NCBI RefSeq assembly: GCF_032118995.1
Contig: NC_092656.1
Location: forward strand, 9,119,761 to 9,183,760
Direction of reading: 5' to 3'
Length of the DNA stretch: 64,000 nucleotides
Origin: Asterias amurensis
Lineage: Eukaryota; Echinodermata; Asteroidea; Forcipulatida; Asteriidae
The number at the start of each line of letters is the position of its first letter. Positions within the stretch are counted from its first letter, which is position 1. This document shows positions 21,601 through 28,675 of the stretch, piece after piece. Made by a program: the position numbers and the translations under genes. The notes below the pieces were generated by a model. It ran no database searches. It was not told where the DNA came from and was given only the letters and a program-made list of their open reading frames with translations.

Positions 21601-24600
21601 ATACACCCACACGTTGCTAATCTTGTTGCTCTTTTGACTCGGGTTACTTTCAGGGAAAAATTCAGGAAAATTAACAAGAAACAGAAATACATGGTTTTGT
21701 TTTAGAATTGTAGATTCTATGTTTACAAGGAAAACATTTGTAGAGTGTCATGGCCGAGTGGTTAAGAGCATCGAATTCAAGTTCTGGTGCTAATTCACCG
21801 GAGTGTGGGTTCGAATCCCGGTCATGACACTTGTGTCCTTGAGCAAGATACTTTACTATAATTGCTTCTCTTCACCCAGGGGTATAAATGGGTACCTGCG
21901 AGGGTAGAGGTTGATATTGTGAATGAAAAGCTTTCGGAGCGCCACGGCAGCTCGGGGCTGTATACTCCCTAATGGGAGCTGAGAAAGATTAAAGGAATGT
22001 TTATTGGCCCAATGACCAGGGGACTAATGTAAAGCGCATTGATACAGTTTATTGTGAAATGCGCTATATAAGAACTTGTTATTATTATTATTATTAAAAC
22101 ATTGGACAATGACAATATTTTCCTCCCATACCTTTTCTTTGACCCTCTTGTTTGAGCAAGAGTTGGTCAAATAATTGCAGGGGTGGATTTCACAAAGAGT
22201 TTAGGACTAGTCTGTTCTCGAGTTTATAGGACGAGTTACTTGTCATAACTTAGTAGGACTAGCCATAAGCTTTACATATCTCGTAGAACTAGTCCTACAA
22301 ATTCTTTGTGAAATCGAACCAAGGGATATTAATATTTGTCTTATAATAAATTTTGCAGGTGTTTGTGGCCGCTCTGGACATTTCACTACAAGCAGCTTGT
22401 GGCCGCTATGGTCTCCAAAGGGTTTTGATTTCCCAATGGAAGTGCCCTTTGCAAAATGAAAATGACCCTGCCCTCTTAAAGATGAATTTCCAGGCATGTT
22501 AATCTCTGGGAACATTTATTCTTTATAAACACTGATACCAGTTTCCACGATCCTGGTGACTACTCACAGCATTTGTTTTGTTGTCCTCAAGCGGGAGGAG
22601 GAGATGGGATGGTTGACCCAGGATGGCGTCGGTGAGGTCAGCCTTTATCTTATGCTTGGAGTGAGTCTGGACTTCCTGTGGACGCAGCAACAGGCTGCAG
22701 GATTGACAGAATTTCCTCTCAGATGGACTCAAATCCTTGGTGTCCTGCATTCTAAATTGGAGAAAAAAAAGGACAAATTTTGTCATTTAGTACAACACTG
22801 GTTGTGATGATTTCTTCTGGTGTTCTATGAGGAAATATAAAAACATGAAATACTTTGGTACATTATAGTGTCAGTACCATTTCAGTACAACTAAAACTAG
22901 AAACTTGGTTTGTACTCGCAACAGTTATTTCAGACTTGGTCTCGACCTAAGTGACTTGATTTAAGTGACTTGAGACCCAGACTAGATCAAAAATGAAACT
23001 CAGGCTCCATCTAACATCCGTTTTGGACAGTACTCCAGAGTCATGCCGAACCAAATACTGAATTAAGTACAGGAAAGTTTGACATCTGAAATGGTGAGGA
23101 GCGACTGGACGTGCTAGAAGTCTGGAGCGCCTTGGTTTCAGTCGACGATCTTGTCATAAGATGGACCCAGTGTAAATATGAAGTTCGCCTGTCTGAAACT
23201 AAAATTGATTTGGGTCAACCCACAGTCGCTCCTAATCTATTTAGTTTATCGCAACTCTGGTGTGCCTGTCTCAAGCGGGTGTAAGTGACACTTCAACTCT
23301 GCCCTATGACCTTGGTGGTTATGGACTGATAGCATACATTGAATGGTCAAAGGCAGCGGACACTATTGGTAATTACTCAAAACAATTATTAGCATAAAAC
23401 CTTACTTGGTAACGAGAAATGGGGAGAGGTTGATAGTATAAAACATTGTGAGAAACGGCTCCCTCTGAAGTAATGTAGTTTTCGAGAAAGAAGTGATTTT
23501 CCACAAATTTGATTTCGAGACCTCAGATTTAGAATTTGAGGTCTCGAAATCAAGCATCTGAAAGCACACAACTTTGGGTGACAAGGGTGTTTTTTCTTTC
23601 ATTATTATCTTGCAACTTCGATGACGGAATGACCTCAAAATTTTAAGGTTTTTTTTTTTTGCATATGTTGCGATACACCAACTGTTAAAGCTAGTCTTTG
23701 ACAATTACCAATAAGTGTCCAGTGTCTGTAACGATATTTTTTTTTTTAACTTTTAACCTTTGGAAAAAATGTTCATGGCTGGTCCACGGCTGCTGTGATC
23801 TGTTGAGTTCCTCTCTGCTCGTAAGCTTAGCCTCAGAGACTTTCTCATCAGCGAGCTGGTAAAAGCTGCAATCTTTACGATCTCTGCATGCTGAGCAGGC
23901 GTAGTAGCGCTGTTTCTTGCGCTTCCCATTGAACCGCTCAAATAGTAACGTCGGACCTGTGTGAGTAAGAAATTGCAAATGTTTGTCATGAAAATAACAA
24001 ACAAGTAAGTTATAGGGAAGGTAAACGTTTGGTAATTACTCAAAACAAATGTTAACTTAAAAACTGACTTGGTAACAAGCATTGGAGATCTGTTGATAGT
24101 ATAAAACATTGTGGGAAACGACTCCCTCTAAAGTGTCATGGTTTTTGAGAAAGAGATAATTTCTCACTAAAATAATAAAAGACTTCTAGCTACAGTAGAA
24201 GTCTTTCATTCTTATCTGAAAGCACACAAATTTGTCCAAAAAGGCTGTTTTTTCTCTCATCATTTTCTCGCAACTTTGTGACCAATTGAGCCCAAATTTT
24301 CACAGGCTTGTTATTTTATGGTTATGATGGGATGCACCAAGTGAGAAGACTAGTCTTTGACAATTACCAAAGGTGTAAATAATCTGTAAGTATAGGAGAG
24401 CTTCATTGTTCACTGTGGTGAACCTCTTAAAGCCATTATACACTTTTGGAACAGAAAAAAAAATAATAAAAGTTGACAGATTTACAAATAACTTACAGGA
24501 TTTACAGAAGAAGGTAATGGTAAATAAGACTTCCCTTGAAATATCACTATAGGGTCATTCCGTGTCAAATCACCTAATGGGTTAAACCCTACCCTCTTCA

Positions 24601-25572
24601 AATTTGCTCAATTTTTATTATGGGGTAATAATGGCTCAACAAGCTCAAATTTAAATTTTCAGCTCTATCCGATAAACGTTTTTCGCGCTACGACATGCTC
24701 TTTCTCGTTGATTTCGGTCAAAATGCGCCTGACCTCTGACATTCAAATGACCATAAATCGGTAATCTTTGGTTCAAATAGGTTGAAAGTGGTGTCTTTGA
24801 AAAGGAAATTGTGTAAGCTTTCCAAATATGTCTTTATTTTTTTTGTAGGAACATGTTTAGGTATGATACCCTTTCGACCTCTACTTTGACCTTGAATTTG
24901 ACCTTGTGGATCACGTGGTCTGGAGATGAACTTATATATATTATATTGTTGAGAAATAATATGGGAGTAAATTTTCACCGAAGTTCATCTCCAGATCACG
25001 TGATCCACAAGGTCAAATCCAAGGTCAAAGTGAAGGTCAAAAGCTTACTAAACCTAAACATGTTCCTACATAAAAGGTAATGGCAGATTTGGAAAGCTTA
25101 TGCAATTTCCTTTCAAAATACACCAATTTCAACAAATTTGACCCAATGGATACCAATTTATGGTTGTTTGAATGTCAGAGGTCAGGCGCATTTTGACCGA
25201 AATCAACGAGAAAGTGCATGCCGTAGCACGAAAACCGTTTATCGGATAGAGCTGAAAATTGAAACTTGAGCTTGTTGAGCCATTTATTACCCCATAAAAA
25301 AAAATTTGAGCAAATTTAAAGAGGGTAGGGCTTAAAATTGTCTTTTTTTTAGGGTGATTTGACACGGAATGACTCCATAGACTAGGGAGTAGAACATGAT
25401 ATGATGACGCTACTATTTATACTAACTACTACTACGACTACGAGATACCTTTTGTTATTTTTTTAGAAAGAGAGATAGTGACAATGTCATACAAACCATG
25501 TGGGCAACAAGGTGAATTCTGCACCAGAGACACCTCTATGCCTAGAGTATTTGACACACTTGCAGCACACAT
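6671..25572 (-). CDS. ZCCHC4: ZCCHC4, rRNA N6-adenosine methyltransferase (11 coding exons, complete)
   Basis: By family knowledge ZCCHC4 makes a single N6-methyladenosine in 28S rRNA in the nucleolus. Coding exons, 5' to 3': 25572-25497, 23956-23758, 22751-22568, 21091-21000, 20351-20279, 20035-19819, 19229-19126, 17994-17867, 17107-16980, 8178-8040, 6695-6671. They total 1365 nt, 454 residues; every junction is GT/AG and every phase matches. Domains: N-terminal GRF-type zinc finger (CPHG at 23-26, YACSACRDRKDC at 44-55), a C2H2 finger (C107, C110, H122, H125), the methyltransferase with catalytic DPPF at 254-257, a Cys-rich finger (360-418), a CCHC knuckle C425-X2-C428-X4-H433-X4-C438, and a basic tail ending RPRKKRKR. 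The ATG has A at -3 and an in-frame TAG 36 bases upstream. The human protein is somewhat longer, mostly at the C-terminus. Introns are crowded with repeats; intron 9 is 8.8 kb and holds a LINE. Confidence 0.95.
6778..7164 (+). mobile_element. TE-A MITE, ZCCHC4 intron 10
   Basis: It starts TTAA-AGGCACTGGACACTATTGG and ends CCAATAGTCACCACTGCCTTTCA, with the central hairpin around GAGACCTCAGATTTAGAACTTG. It directly abuts the next TE-A copy. Confidence 0.85.
7161..7507 (+). mobile_element. TE-A MITE, second copy back to back
   Basis: It starts AAGGCACTGTACTCTATTGG and ends CAATAGTGTCCAGTGTCTCTAA, slightly shorter than full length. The junction tetranucleotide (TTCA, a decayed TTAA) is shared with its neighbour. 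Confidence 0.82.
7508..8039. other. Rest of ZCCHC4 intron 10
   Basis: The block GGCCATGACATGAATCTCTAC near 7640 recurs at about 3970, so part of it is repeat-derived. The stretch from 7690 to 7880 is relatively GC-rich but shows no exon. Confidence 0.4.
8040..8178 (-). CDS. ZCCHC4: ZCCHC4 exon 10, CCHC zinc knuckle (residues 401-447)
   Basis: The acceptor GTATGTGCACAG is followed, in phase, by YVHCTVCQRCELPDHQC and GCHICGSLTHKRKEC, a perfect C-X2-C-X4-H-X4-C knuckle. It lies 8.8 kb from exon 9. The donor is AAAAAG|GTAATT. Confidence 0.93.
8213..8420 (-). mobile_element. TE-A fragment, reverse orientation
   Basis: It reads AAAGACACTGGACACCTAAAG, AATTGTCAAAGACCAGTCTTC and AGAAAAAAACACCCTTGTG, the right half of TE-A inverted; the other half is missing. 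It starts 35 bases from ZCCHC4 exon 10. Confidence 0.75.
8515..8854 (+). mobile_element. TE-A MITE with internal deletion
   Basis: TTAA at 8515-8518 and 8851-8854 flanks AAGGCAGTGGACAG to CAATAGTGTCCACTGCC. The central hairpin arm is missing (GATTTCGAGAACGCAC joins directly). Confidence 0.88.
8855..10153. other. Intronic spacer with short tandem repeats
   Basis: I see no exon. Small duplications include CCATTAATAGAATTCCA twice near 9112, GGTGC(G/A)AGAGAAAGGA twice near 9180, and ATAATGAGTGCC three times near 9500. Confidence 0.5.
9945..10035 (+). mobile_element. TE-G fragment
   Basis: CACAAATTTACC, GTGTTGTAGCATTGTGTCCGCC and ATACCTCAAAAAGGCTTAT match the fuller TE-G copy at 26725-26868. Confidence 0.6.
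10154..10541 (+). mobile_element. TE-A MITE
   Basis: It starts TTCA-AGGCAGTGGACACTACTGG and ends AATAGTGTCCAGTGTCTTTAA with the usual interior. Confidence 0.88.
10750..11137. mobile_element. TE-B palindromic MITE, full length
   Basis: TTAA flanks it at 10750-10753 and 11134-11137. The left end is AAAGGAACATGTTGCCTTGG and the right end its inverse. The centre is a perfect inverted pair, GGCCATTTATGGGAGTCAAG facing TTGACTCCCATAAATGGCC. Confidence 0.9.
11247..11905 (-). mobile_element. TE-A copy interrupted by a tRNA-derived SINE
   Basis: AAGGGCACTGGACAGC opens an inverted TE-A that runs to about 11560 (TCTCACAATGTTTG). The pattern resumes near 11853 (ACTATCACAATGTTTTAT, then CTCGATTGCTCGTTAC). 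The inserted block is the SINE at 11565-11840. Confidence 0.65.
11565..11840 (-). mobile_element. tRNA-derived SINE (Lys-like head)
   Basis: On the minus strand the head reads GACCGATAGCTTAGTTGATAG, AGCACCGGCACTTTAATCGG and AGGTCATTGGTTCGAGTCCC, with clear A- and B-box-like promoter blocks. The acceptor stem does not pair, so this is a SINE head and not a working tRNA. The anticodon-loop position would read TTT, but the stem is imperfect. Confidence 0.65.
11905..12115 (+). mobile_element. LINE 3' remnant (end of reverse transcriptase ORF)
   Basis: One frame reads LPVHIRASTTLDSFKTALKT, then HLFKSTS, the conserved C-terminal end of CR1/L2-type LINE ORF2 proteins. An AT-rich 3' end with CAGCGCTTAGAAACCCTG follows. 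Nothing upstream is kept. Confidence 0.65.
12120..12476 (-). mobile_element. TE-C MITE, reverse orientation
   Basis: TTAAAGCAATCGCACAGC to CAGAAAGTGTTTAGCT aligns inverted with 26925-27302, including GTCATGACATGTGTTTAAAA and ACAACACTTCGTG-like blocks. Confidence 0.7.
12850..13285 (+). pseudogene. tRNA-like sequence (SINE head or tRNA relic) split by TE-A
   Basis: ACAGCTCAGTTAGTAGAGCG and CTGGCACGTTAA lie left of the TE-A copy; TCTGGGTTGCAGGTTC lies right of it. Removing one TTAA and the element restores a continuous D-arm, anticodon and T-arm order typical of a tRNA. I cannot assign an anticodon with confidence. Confidence 0.6.
12879..13264 (-). mobile_element. TE-A MITE inside a tRNA-like target
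   Basis: TTAA at 12879-12882 and 13261-13264. It is inverted relative to most copies: the GTCAAATACCAGTCTTCTC end comes first and AGTGTCCACTGCC last. Confidence 0.9.
13820..14211 (+). mobile_element. TE-A MITE
   Basis: TTAA at both ends; it starts AGGGCAATGGACACTATTGG and ends ATAGTGTCCAGTGTC. Confidence 0.9.
14405..14515. mobile_element. TE-P right-arm fragment
   Basis: ACTCTGCGGTAGTAGAATAA to GATACACACATGGTGTTAC matches the right arm of the foldback at 3334-3527. Confidence 0.65.
15197..16543 (+). pseudogene. LINE reverse transcriptase ORF with one nonsense codon
   Basis: About 445 codons remain open except for the TAA at 16229-16231. The preserved frame suggests a fairly recent insertion. 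Fingers, palm (YADD) and thumb motifs are all present, but without the endonuclease region it could not retrotranspose by itself. Confidence 0.88.
15197..16665 (+). mobile_element. 5'-truncated non-LTR retrotransposon (CR1/L2-like LINE)
   Basis: The frame from 15197 to the stop after 16540 encodes a reverse transcriptase from NNYRPVSNLSYLSKIIERVV through LLDLSSAFDTVNH, GVPQGSVGGP and the catalytic YADD (near 15697), to the C-terminal HWLPVESR, LWNDLPLQIRN and LKTTLFNL. One in-frame TAA at 16229-16231 breaks it just before LHWLPV; no frameshift is seen. The endonuclease domain and 5' end are absent, the usual 5' truncation of LINE copies. The 3' UTR ends GCCCTATAAATATTC and a (TTA)n run at about 16640-16665. 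It lies in ZCCHC4 intron 9, antisense to the gene. Clade assignment is by motif style only. Confidence 0.9.
16666..16979. other. Spacer between LINE and ZCCHC4 exon 9
   Basis: The segment 16760-16900 (GACCCCACCTCC, CAAACGACC, CTAACCACTTGACCAC) looks like a decayed minus-strand SINE head. Nothing else is recognised. Confidence 0.35.
16980..17107 (-). CDS. ZCCHC4: ZCCHC4 exon 9, Cys-rich zinc finger (residues 358-401)
   Basis: The acceptor CCAACGGCAG precedes FCKACKRYVAEENLHC, then TQCNSCTSKDG and HCKDCQRCVKPG. The paired CxxC units and NSCTSKDG are strongly conserved in ZCCHC4. The donor CCAG|GTAACG leaves phase 1. Confidence 0.95.
17867..17994 (-). CDS. ZCCHC4: ZCCHC4 exon 8 (residues 316-358)
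   Basis: The acceptor CCATGCAG precedes VDYDNHPLFQSNKKK, then GSPVRVFTNLQPSEI and LPLDEGYR. The donor TACAG|GTTCGT leaves phase 2. Confidence 0.94.
18055..19047. repeat. 22-bp minisatellite filling ZCCHC4 intron 7
   Basis: Units such as AGGAGGCTTGGGGCACACAA repeat every 22 bases (for example 18721, 18743, 18765). A first short block is at 18055-18145 and the main array at 18236-19047. The segment beginning GCAAGCAAAG recurs at about 18356, 18521 and 18711, showing a higher-order repeat of roughly 165-190 bp. The array keeps long open frames on both strands because the unit lacks stop codons; these are not genes. Confidence 0.92.
19126..19229 (-). CDS. ZCCHC4: ZCCHC4 exon 7 (residues 281-315)
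   Basis: The acceptor GTATTTCAG precedes a frame encoding LPLIWIFPYFLEQRI and FPSFTMLDYK, the later strands of the methyltransferase domain. The donor is ACAAG|GTAGGA. Confidence 0.93.
19819..20035 (-). CDS. ZCCHC4: ZCCHC4 exon 6 with DPPF catalytic motif (residues 209-281)
   Basis: The acceptor CAATTTTAG precedes GQFYPPSLFCRYNMFNDHF. The motif GIVMVTDPPFGGRVEIL contains the N6-adenine methyltransferase DPPF signature. The donor is CAAG|GTAAGA. Confidence 0.96.
20279..20351 (-). CDS. ZCCHC4: ZCCHC4 exon 5 (residues 184-208)
   Basis: The acceptor CTTATTGCAG precedes LHEMIQSEASSDLSS, then LLLDIDHRY. The LLLDID motif is typical of the family. The donor TAT|GTAAGC leaves phase 0. Confidence 0.92.
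20412..20600 (+). mobile_element. SINE type 2 (tRNA-derived head, A-rich end)
   Basis: The head CTCGATAGTATAGTTGG, TAAGACACTGCTC, then GGGTTGTGGGTTCGAATCCC carries A- and B-box-like blocks. The body GAGTATACAGTG, ACACATCGGTGTATGGG and an A run of about 19 follow. It fills part of ZCCHC4 intron 4. Confidence 0.7.
20768..20998 (+). mobile_element. SINE type 3, tail abutting ZCCHC4 exon 4 donor
   Basis: AAGGGGTTCACCCCGGTG to GCGCATTATTTAAGAAGCCAC and (ATT)n matches 4285-4495. The tail ends at 20998, so the intron's first bases (GTAATAATAATAAT on the minus strand) are SINE-derived or merge with it. Confidence 0.75.
21000..21091 (-). CDS. ZCCHC4: ZCCHC4 exon 4 (residues 154-184)
   Basis: The acceptor TTTGTTTTGCAG precedes QYLFSKTATEFLIST, then GYDRVLCVGSPR, the start of the methyltransferase fold with the SAM-binding loop CVGSP. 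The donor is CCAAG|GTAATAATAAT, formed where the (TTA)n tail of a SINE touches the exon. Confidence 0.92.
21745..22096 (+). mobile_element. SINE type 1 (Leu-like tRNA head) with (ATT)n tail
   Basis: The head (21745-21830) starts GTGTCATGGCCGAGTGG and ends GGTTCGAATCCCGGTCATGA-CAC; GTGTCAT pairs fully with ATGACAC, and the loop reads TTCAAGT (CAA). The anticodon stem is poor. The body includes GGGTACCTGCGAGGG and the tail GCGCTATATAAGAAC plus ATT repeats. It lies in ZCCHC4 intron 3. Confidence 0.85.
22181..22321. mobile_element. TE-T palindromic element
   Basis: The ends GGGTGGATTTCACAAAGAG and CTTTGTGAAATCGAACC are inverted; the interior has GGACTAGTC blocks. It lies in ZCCHC4 intron 3. Confidence 0.75.
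22325..22515. repeat. Dispersed repeat with GCAAAGGGCAC block
   Basis: On the minus strand it reads TTTGCAAAGGGCACTTCC; a related block is at 63085-63225 (GCGAAGGGCACCC, GGGACATGGAGGC). It ends about 50 bases from ZCCHC4 exon 3. Confidence 0.45.
22568..22751 (-). CDS. ZCCHC4: ZCCHC4 exon 3 (residues 92-153)
   Basis: The acceptor is CTCCAATTTAG. It encodes the C2H2 finger FCQSCSLLLRPQEVQTHSKH and then QPSHLLLPLEDNKTNA. The donor GCT|GTGAGT leaves phase 0. Confidence 0.95.
23346..23731 (+). mobile_element. TE-A MITE, ZCCHC4 intron 2
   Basis: AAAGGCAGCGGACACTATTGG to GTGTCCAGTGTCTGTAA with the family interior. It ends 26 bases from the exon 2 donor. Confidence 0.88.
23758..23956 (-). CDS. ZCCHC4: ZCCHC4 exon 2 (residues 26-92)
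   Basis: The acceptor CTCACACAG precedes GTCCGACG (phase 1). The exon encodes PTLLFERF and the finger YYACSACRDRKDCSFYQ. The donor is CCAAAG|GTTAAA, phase 2. A TE-A copy ends 26 bases beyond the donor. Confidence 0.95.
24014..24380 (+). mobile_element. TE-A variant, ZCCHC4 intron 1
   Basis: GTAATTACTCAAAACAAATG to TTTGACAATTACCAAAGGTG. The central hairpin differs: GACTTCTAGCTACAGTAGAAGTC replaces the usual GAGACCTC pair. Confidence 0.75.
24430..24542 (+). mobile_element. TE-C fragment cut by TE-D
   Basis: AAAGCCATTATACACTTTTGG and AGACTTCCCTTGAAATATCA match TE-C at 26925; the copy stops where TE-D begins. Confidence 0.65.
24543..25376. mobile_element. TE-D large foldback element (about 830 bp)
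   Basis: The ends are TAGGGTCATTCCGTGTCAAA and its inverse TTTGACACGGAATGACTCCA. Two arms of about 390 bp pair along their length (for example CTCTATCCGATAAACG with CGTTTATCGGATAGAG; GACCTTGTGGATCACGTG with CACGTGATCCACAAGGTC). The unpaired centre is about 60 bp. TA follows each end, as expected for Tc1/mariner-type insertion. No transposase is encoded. Confidence 0.88.
25497..25572 (-). CDS. ZCCHC4: ZCCHC4 exon 1 (residues 1-26)
   Basis: ATG at 25572-25570 opens MCAASVSNTLGIEVSLVQ and then NSPCCPHG, giving the first Cys and His of the GRF zinc finger. The donor is CATG|GTTTGTATG and the phase is 1. Confidence 0.88.
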
Positions 25573-26720
25573 GATATCATTCTCTGAGATTAAGACAAAA
25601 TCATTCTAGATTTCCCGTTTACAAGCACAAAAACGTGCAGACGAAACGGCATGACATTTACTAGTCTGATGCCTAAAAATCGGTTGTTCACAAAGTATTG
25701 TTTCGATTACTGGGTGCCAGATTTGTTAGTTTCCGTGGTTGTTTGGATTGCGCCCTCTATTGATCAGATAAACCCATGAAAAATAATACCGTCGAATGAA
25801 GGTAACGGCGCGACTCTGTATAAACAACACTGGGAGAGCACATCTTTTTTTATGACAGTTTTTGGACTTTTGCCCTTCCCTGGACGGCCTGTGCTTGTTT
25901 TATTGTTTTGCTTTTTTTTTTTTTCCGAAGAATTAAAATAAAATAAAAAATAAACATAATATTTTTGAAGGATCACAACTTTTCACATAGTAAAGGGGGA
26001 AATTATCCGTTGACTTTTGGACTTTTATCCTCCTGCTCAAATTTGAAATGGGGGAGACTCCAACTTCCCATCAATCTCCCTCAAAATAAAAACATTCCTA
26101 CACGGGTATGATTTTCCAAACGTCAGATCTGAGCATTTAATCTTTGAGCAACTGAGACCATTATTTTCAGGGCCAGTGTCATTCAAAATGATATCAAGCT
26201 GAGCATCAACTACATCCCACAGGTGAGAATTAGGCAAAAAGTTTTTTACGATACCCAATTTTACAGTGGCCACTCAAATCTGCCTAACATATTTTTGAGG
26301 GCCTACATTGTGAGGCAGACGCTCTGATTTCCTTGTAAATGGGGAATACCCATATTGGCCCATTTAGGCCTACATGTTTGTAATGTTATGTGAAAGCTGT
26401 GACACAAGAATATGTTGGTATATGGCGGTGTTGTGACTGATCTGAAACAGTTTCTGTAGACCTCTATACAGAGTACATTGTTTTGATCTGTTATGAAACG
26501 CAAACAACGTGAGCGCTTTTCTTTGCAATTAAGTTATGAATAGTCTCTCGTTTCCTTATTGACATGTACCATAGCCATCCAGGCTAACATTTGAATGAGA
26601 AAAATGGGGAAATTACGTACTTAAGTACCAAAAGAACAACTCGAATGAAATGTAAGGAGAGAGTGACTAATAAAAGGAATAGAGAAAACAGAAAAAGCCG
26701 GATGAATGATGAGGTACGAG
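25573..26720. other. Region upstream of ZCCHC4, no gene recognised
   Basis: The ZCCHC4 promoter should lie in the first few hundred bases above 25572; I see no TATA box. The rest is spacer without a supported exon. Confidence 0.45.
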
Positions 26721-26724
26721 GGGA

Positions 26725-26868
26725 GGCTTATAAAGCCTTGTTGAGGTATGGCGGACGTGATAGGAGTGTACTGTTTGGTTTGGGTGTAAACACACAAATT
26801 TACCCAAACCTTATAGTGTTGTAGCATTGTGTCCGCCATATCTCAAAAAGGCTTATAGAGGGAAGGGG
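26725..26868. mobile_element. TE-G short inverted-repeat element
   Basis: GAGGCTTATAAAGCC, GAGGTATGGCGGAC at the left and GTCCGCCATATCTC, AAAAGGCTTATA at the right are inverted. The interior pair TTTGGTTTGGGTGTAAACAC / TTTACCCAAACC also pairs. Copies: 9945, 35862, 39785. Confidence 0.7.
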
Positions 26869-26924
26869 CTGGTTCATTCTCAAAAGGTTGAAAAGCAAAA
26901 TTCAAAGGTGGAGAGGGAAAACAT

Positions 26925-27302
26925 AAGCCATTATTGACACTTTCGGAATAGAAATTTTTTTTTAAAGGTCACAGGTTTACAAATAACTCACAGGGTTTAC
27001 AGAAGGCAATGATGAAAGACCTCTCTTGAAATATGATTCCATGAAATGCTTTAGTTTTTGAGAAAACATTAAAACAATATCAATTCTAGATATCGAGAAT
27101 TACGGATTTATTTTTAACACATGTCATGACACGGCGAAACATGCGGAAACAAGGGTGGGTTTTCCCGTTATTTTCTCCCGACTCCGATGACCAATTGAGC
27201 CTAAATTTTCACAGGTGTGTTATTATTTTTATATATAAGTTGTGATACACGAAGTGTGGGCCTTGGACAATACTGTTTACCGAAAGTGTCCAATGGCTTT
27301 AA
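26925..27302 (+). mobile_element. TE-C MITE, near full length
   Basis: It starts AAGCCATTATTGACACTTTCGG and ends CGAAAGTGTCCAATGGCTTTAA: inverted termini and TTAA at the right end. The interior has AACACATGTCATGACA. Confidence 0.75.
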
Positions 27303-27639
27303 GAAAAACTGAATACATTCACAGATGATTGATATAAGAAATCAACTACAAAACATTGTTCGGTTATTGAACGTTGCTCATCAGTGCACGCGTTAGCAGT
27401 AGATTGAGAAATTTTCCACCATGCAGGACCAAAGTACACAAGAGAGCACAACCCGTTCATCAAACTTTGATATAGATTACAGAATAGTTATCTAATAACT
27501 TTTTGCCGATAAGTCTATCGTAGTGACGCGAATTATATGCCTTATTTGGGCTTTTTTTTTGGAGATTGCAAAACTATGAACCTTTAGTATCCGATGTGAC
27601 CAAACTGGAGCAGGTTCGGTTCGAGACCGTAATACACAG

Positions 27640-27900
27640 GTAAATTCATTTCATTTCATTCAATGGTTTATTAAAAATCTATTCAGTTCGCTGCCAGCAG
27701 CAGAGTTACATGAACAGTTACTTTAGTTTTAAATTTGGAGTAAAACATTACATTACTATTTAAAATGGCCTAAATCTTACACAGAAAAACGGGGAGGTAG
27801 AAGTACTGTTCACTCTGATATGGAGGAGAACAGTTACTTAAAATTAATTAAACATCTGAGTAAAACATTACATTAATAACTGAAATGGCGAAAAAACAGA
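27640..27900 (-). mobile_element. Probable LINE 3' end with (ATGAA)n tail
   Basis: On the minus strand the end runs TTTTTAATAAACCATTG into AATGAAATGAAATGAA. The interior repeats GTAAAACATTACATTA twice, about 115 bp apart. No coding part is seen. Confidence 0.4.
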
Positions 27901-28121
27901 TACATTCAAAAACGGAGATTTAGGCCTATTATAATATGCCCCCCCCCCCAGTTTGTACTCTCTTTCAAATGCACCATAGAACTTTTGCCTACACCAACCT
28001 GTGAACTTCGAGTTTTCATCTGACCCGCAGGTCTTGCAAAATCGAGGAAGGAAAATTATCACTTTGTGTATAAGCCGCCCGCCCTCTAGCTAGCTTTTTG
28101 TCAAGGCATCCTTGGCCCGGT

Positions 28122-28224
28122 GAGCCGCGATCCCAAGCGACTGGAAGTGGAGACCACGGGCGCGAGTCGAGTGGCAAAGCCAGTGCGTGTGGTCTCTCCT
28201 TCCAGTCGCTTGGGATCGCGGCTC
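28122..28224. repeat. GC-rich hairpin with 36-bp arms
   Basis: GAGCCGCGATCCCAAGCGAC at the left and its inverse GTCGCTTGGGATCGCGGCTC at the right, with the arms continuing to GAGACCAC / GTGGTCTC. The loop is about 31 bases. It is GC-rich in an AT-rich setting. Confidence 0.85.
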
Positions 28225-28675
28225 TTCGAAACTGTCCAAGCCACTAAGGCTAACCAGGCAAGAGCCTCAAGCGTACCAAAAAGCATTGGACAGGGCATGG
28301 AGGTAGAATTGGACAGGGGCCAGACGAGATTGCTAAGTCTGCGACCATACATTGCAGAGGGTGTCCCCCCCAAAAATGTGCTTATACTTTAACCACAGGG
28401 GAAATTTAAACACGCTTTTCCTCTTTTACAAAACTACACCCCTCTCAAATCTTCTACAGAATTCCCGAGATTCCAAGAACAAGATGAAAACACAATGGGA
28501 AGGGCGTGGTGCAACATCACGCCACGTATTGAGCCCCATTTAGTATGTGACAATCCAATGTATGACGGATGGCGACGTCTCCAAAGTCTTATACACAATT
28601 GACTTTCCTTGAAGTCAAACAATATAGCCCGCCTTGGTCGACTCGGTCTGACAATCGACTTATTTGGTTGAACGC

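Noticed and set aside
21745..21830. Functional tRNA-Leu gene
   Set aside because: The acceptor stem pairs, but the anticodon stem does not, and the sequence runs directly into a SINE body and tail.
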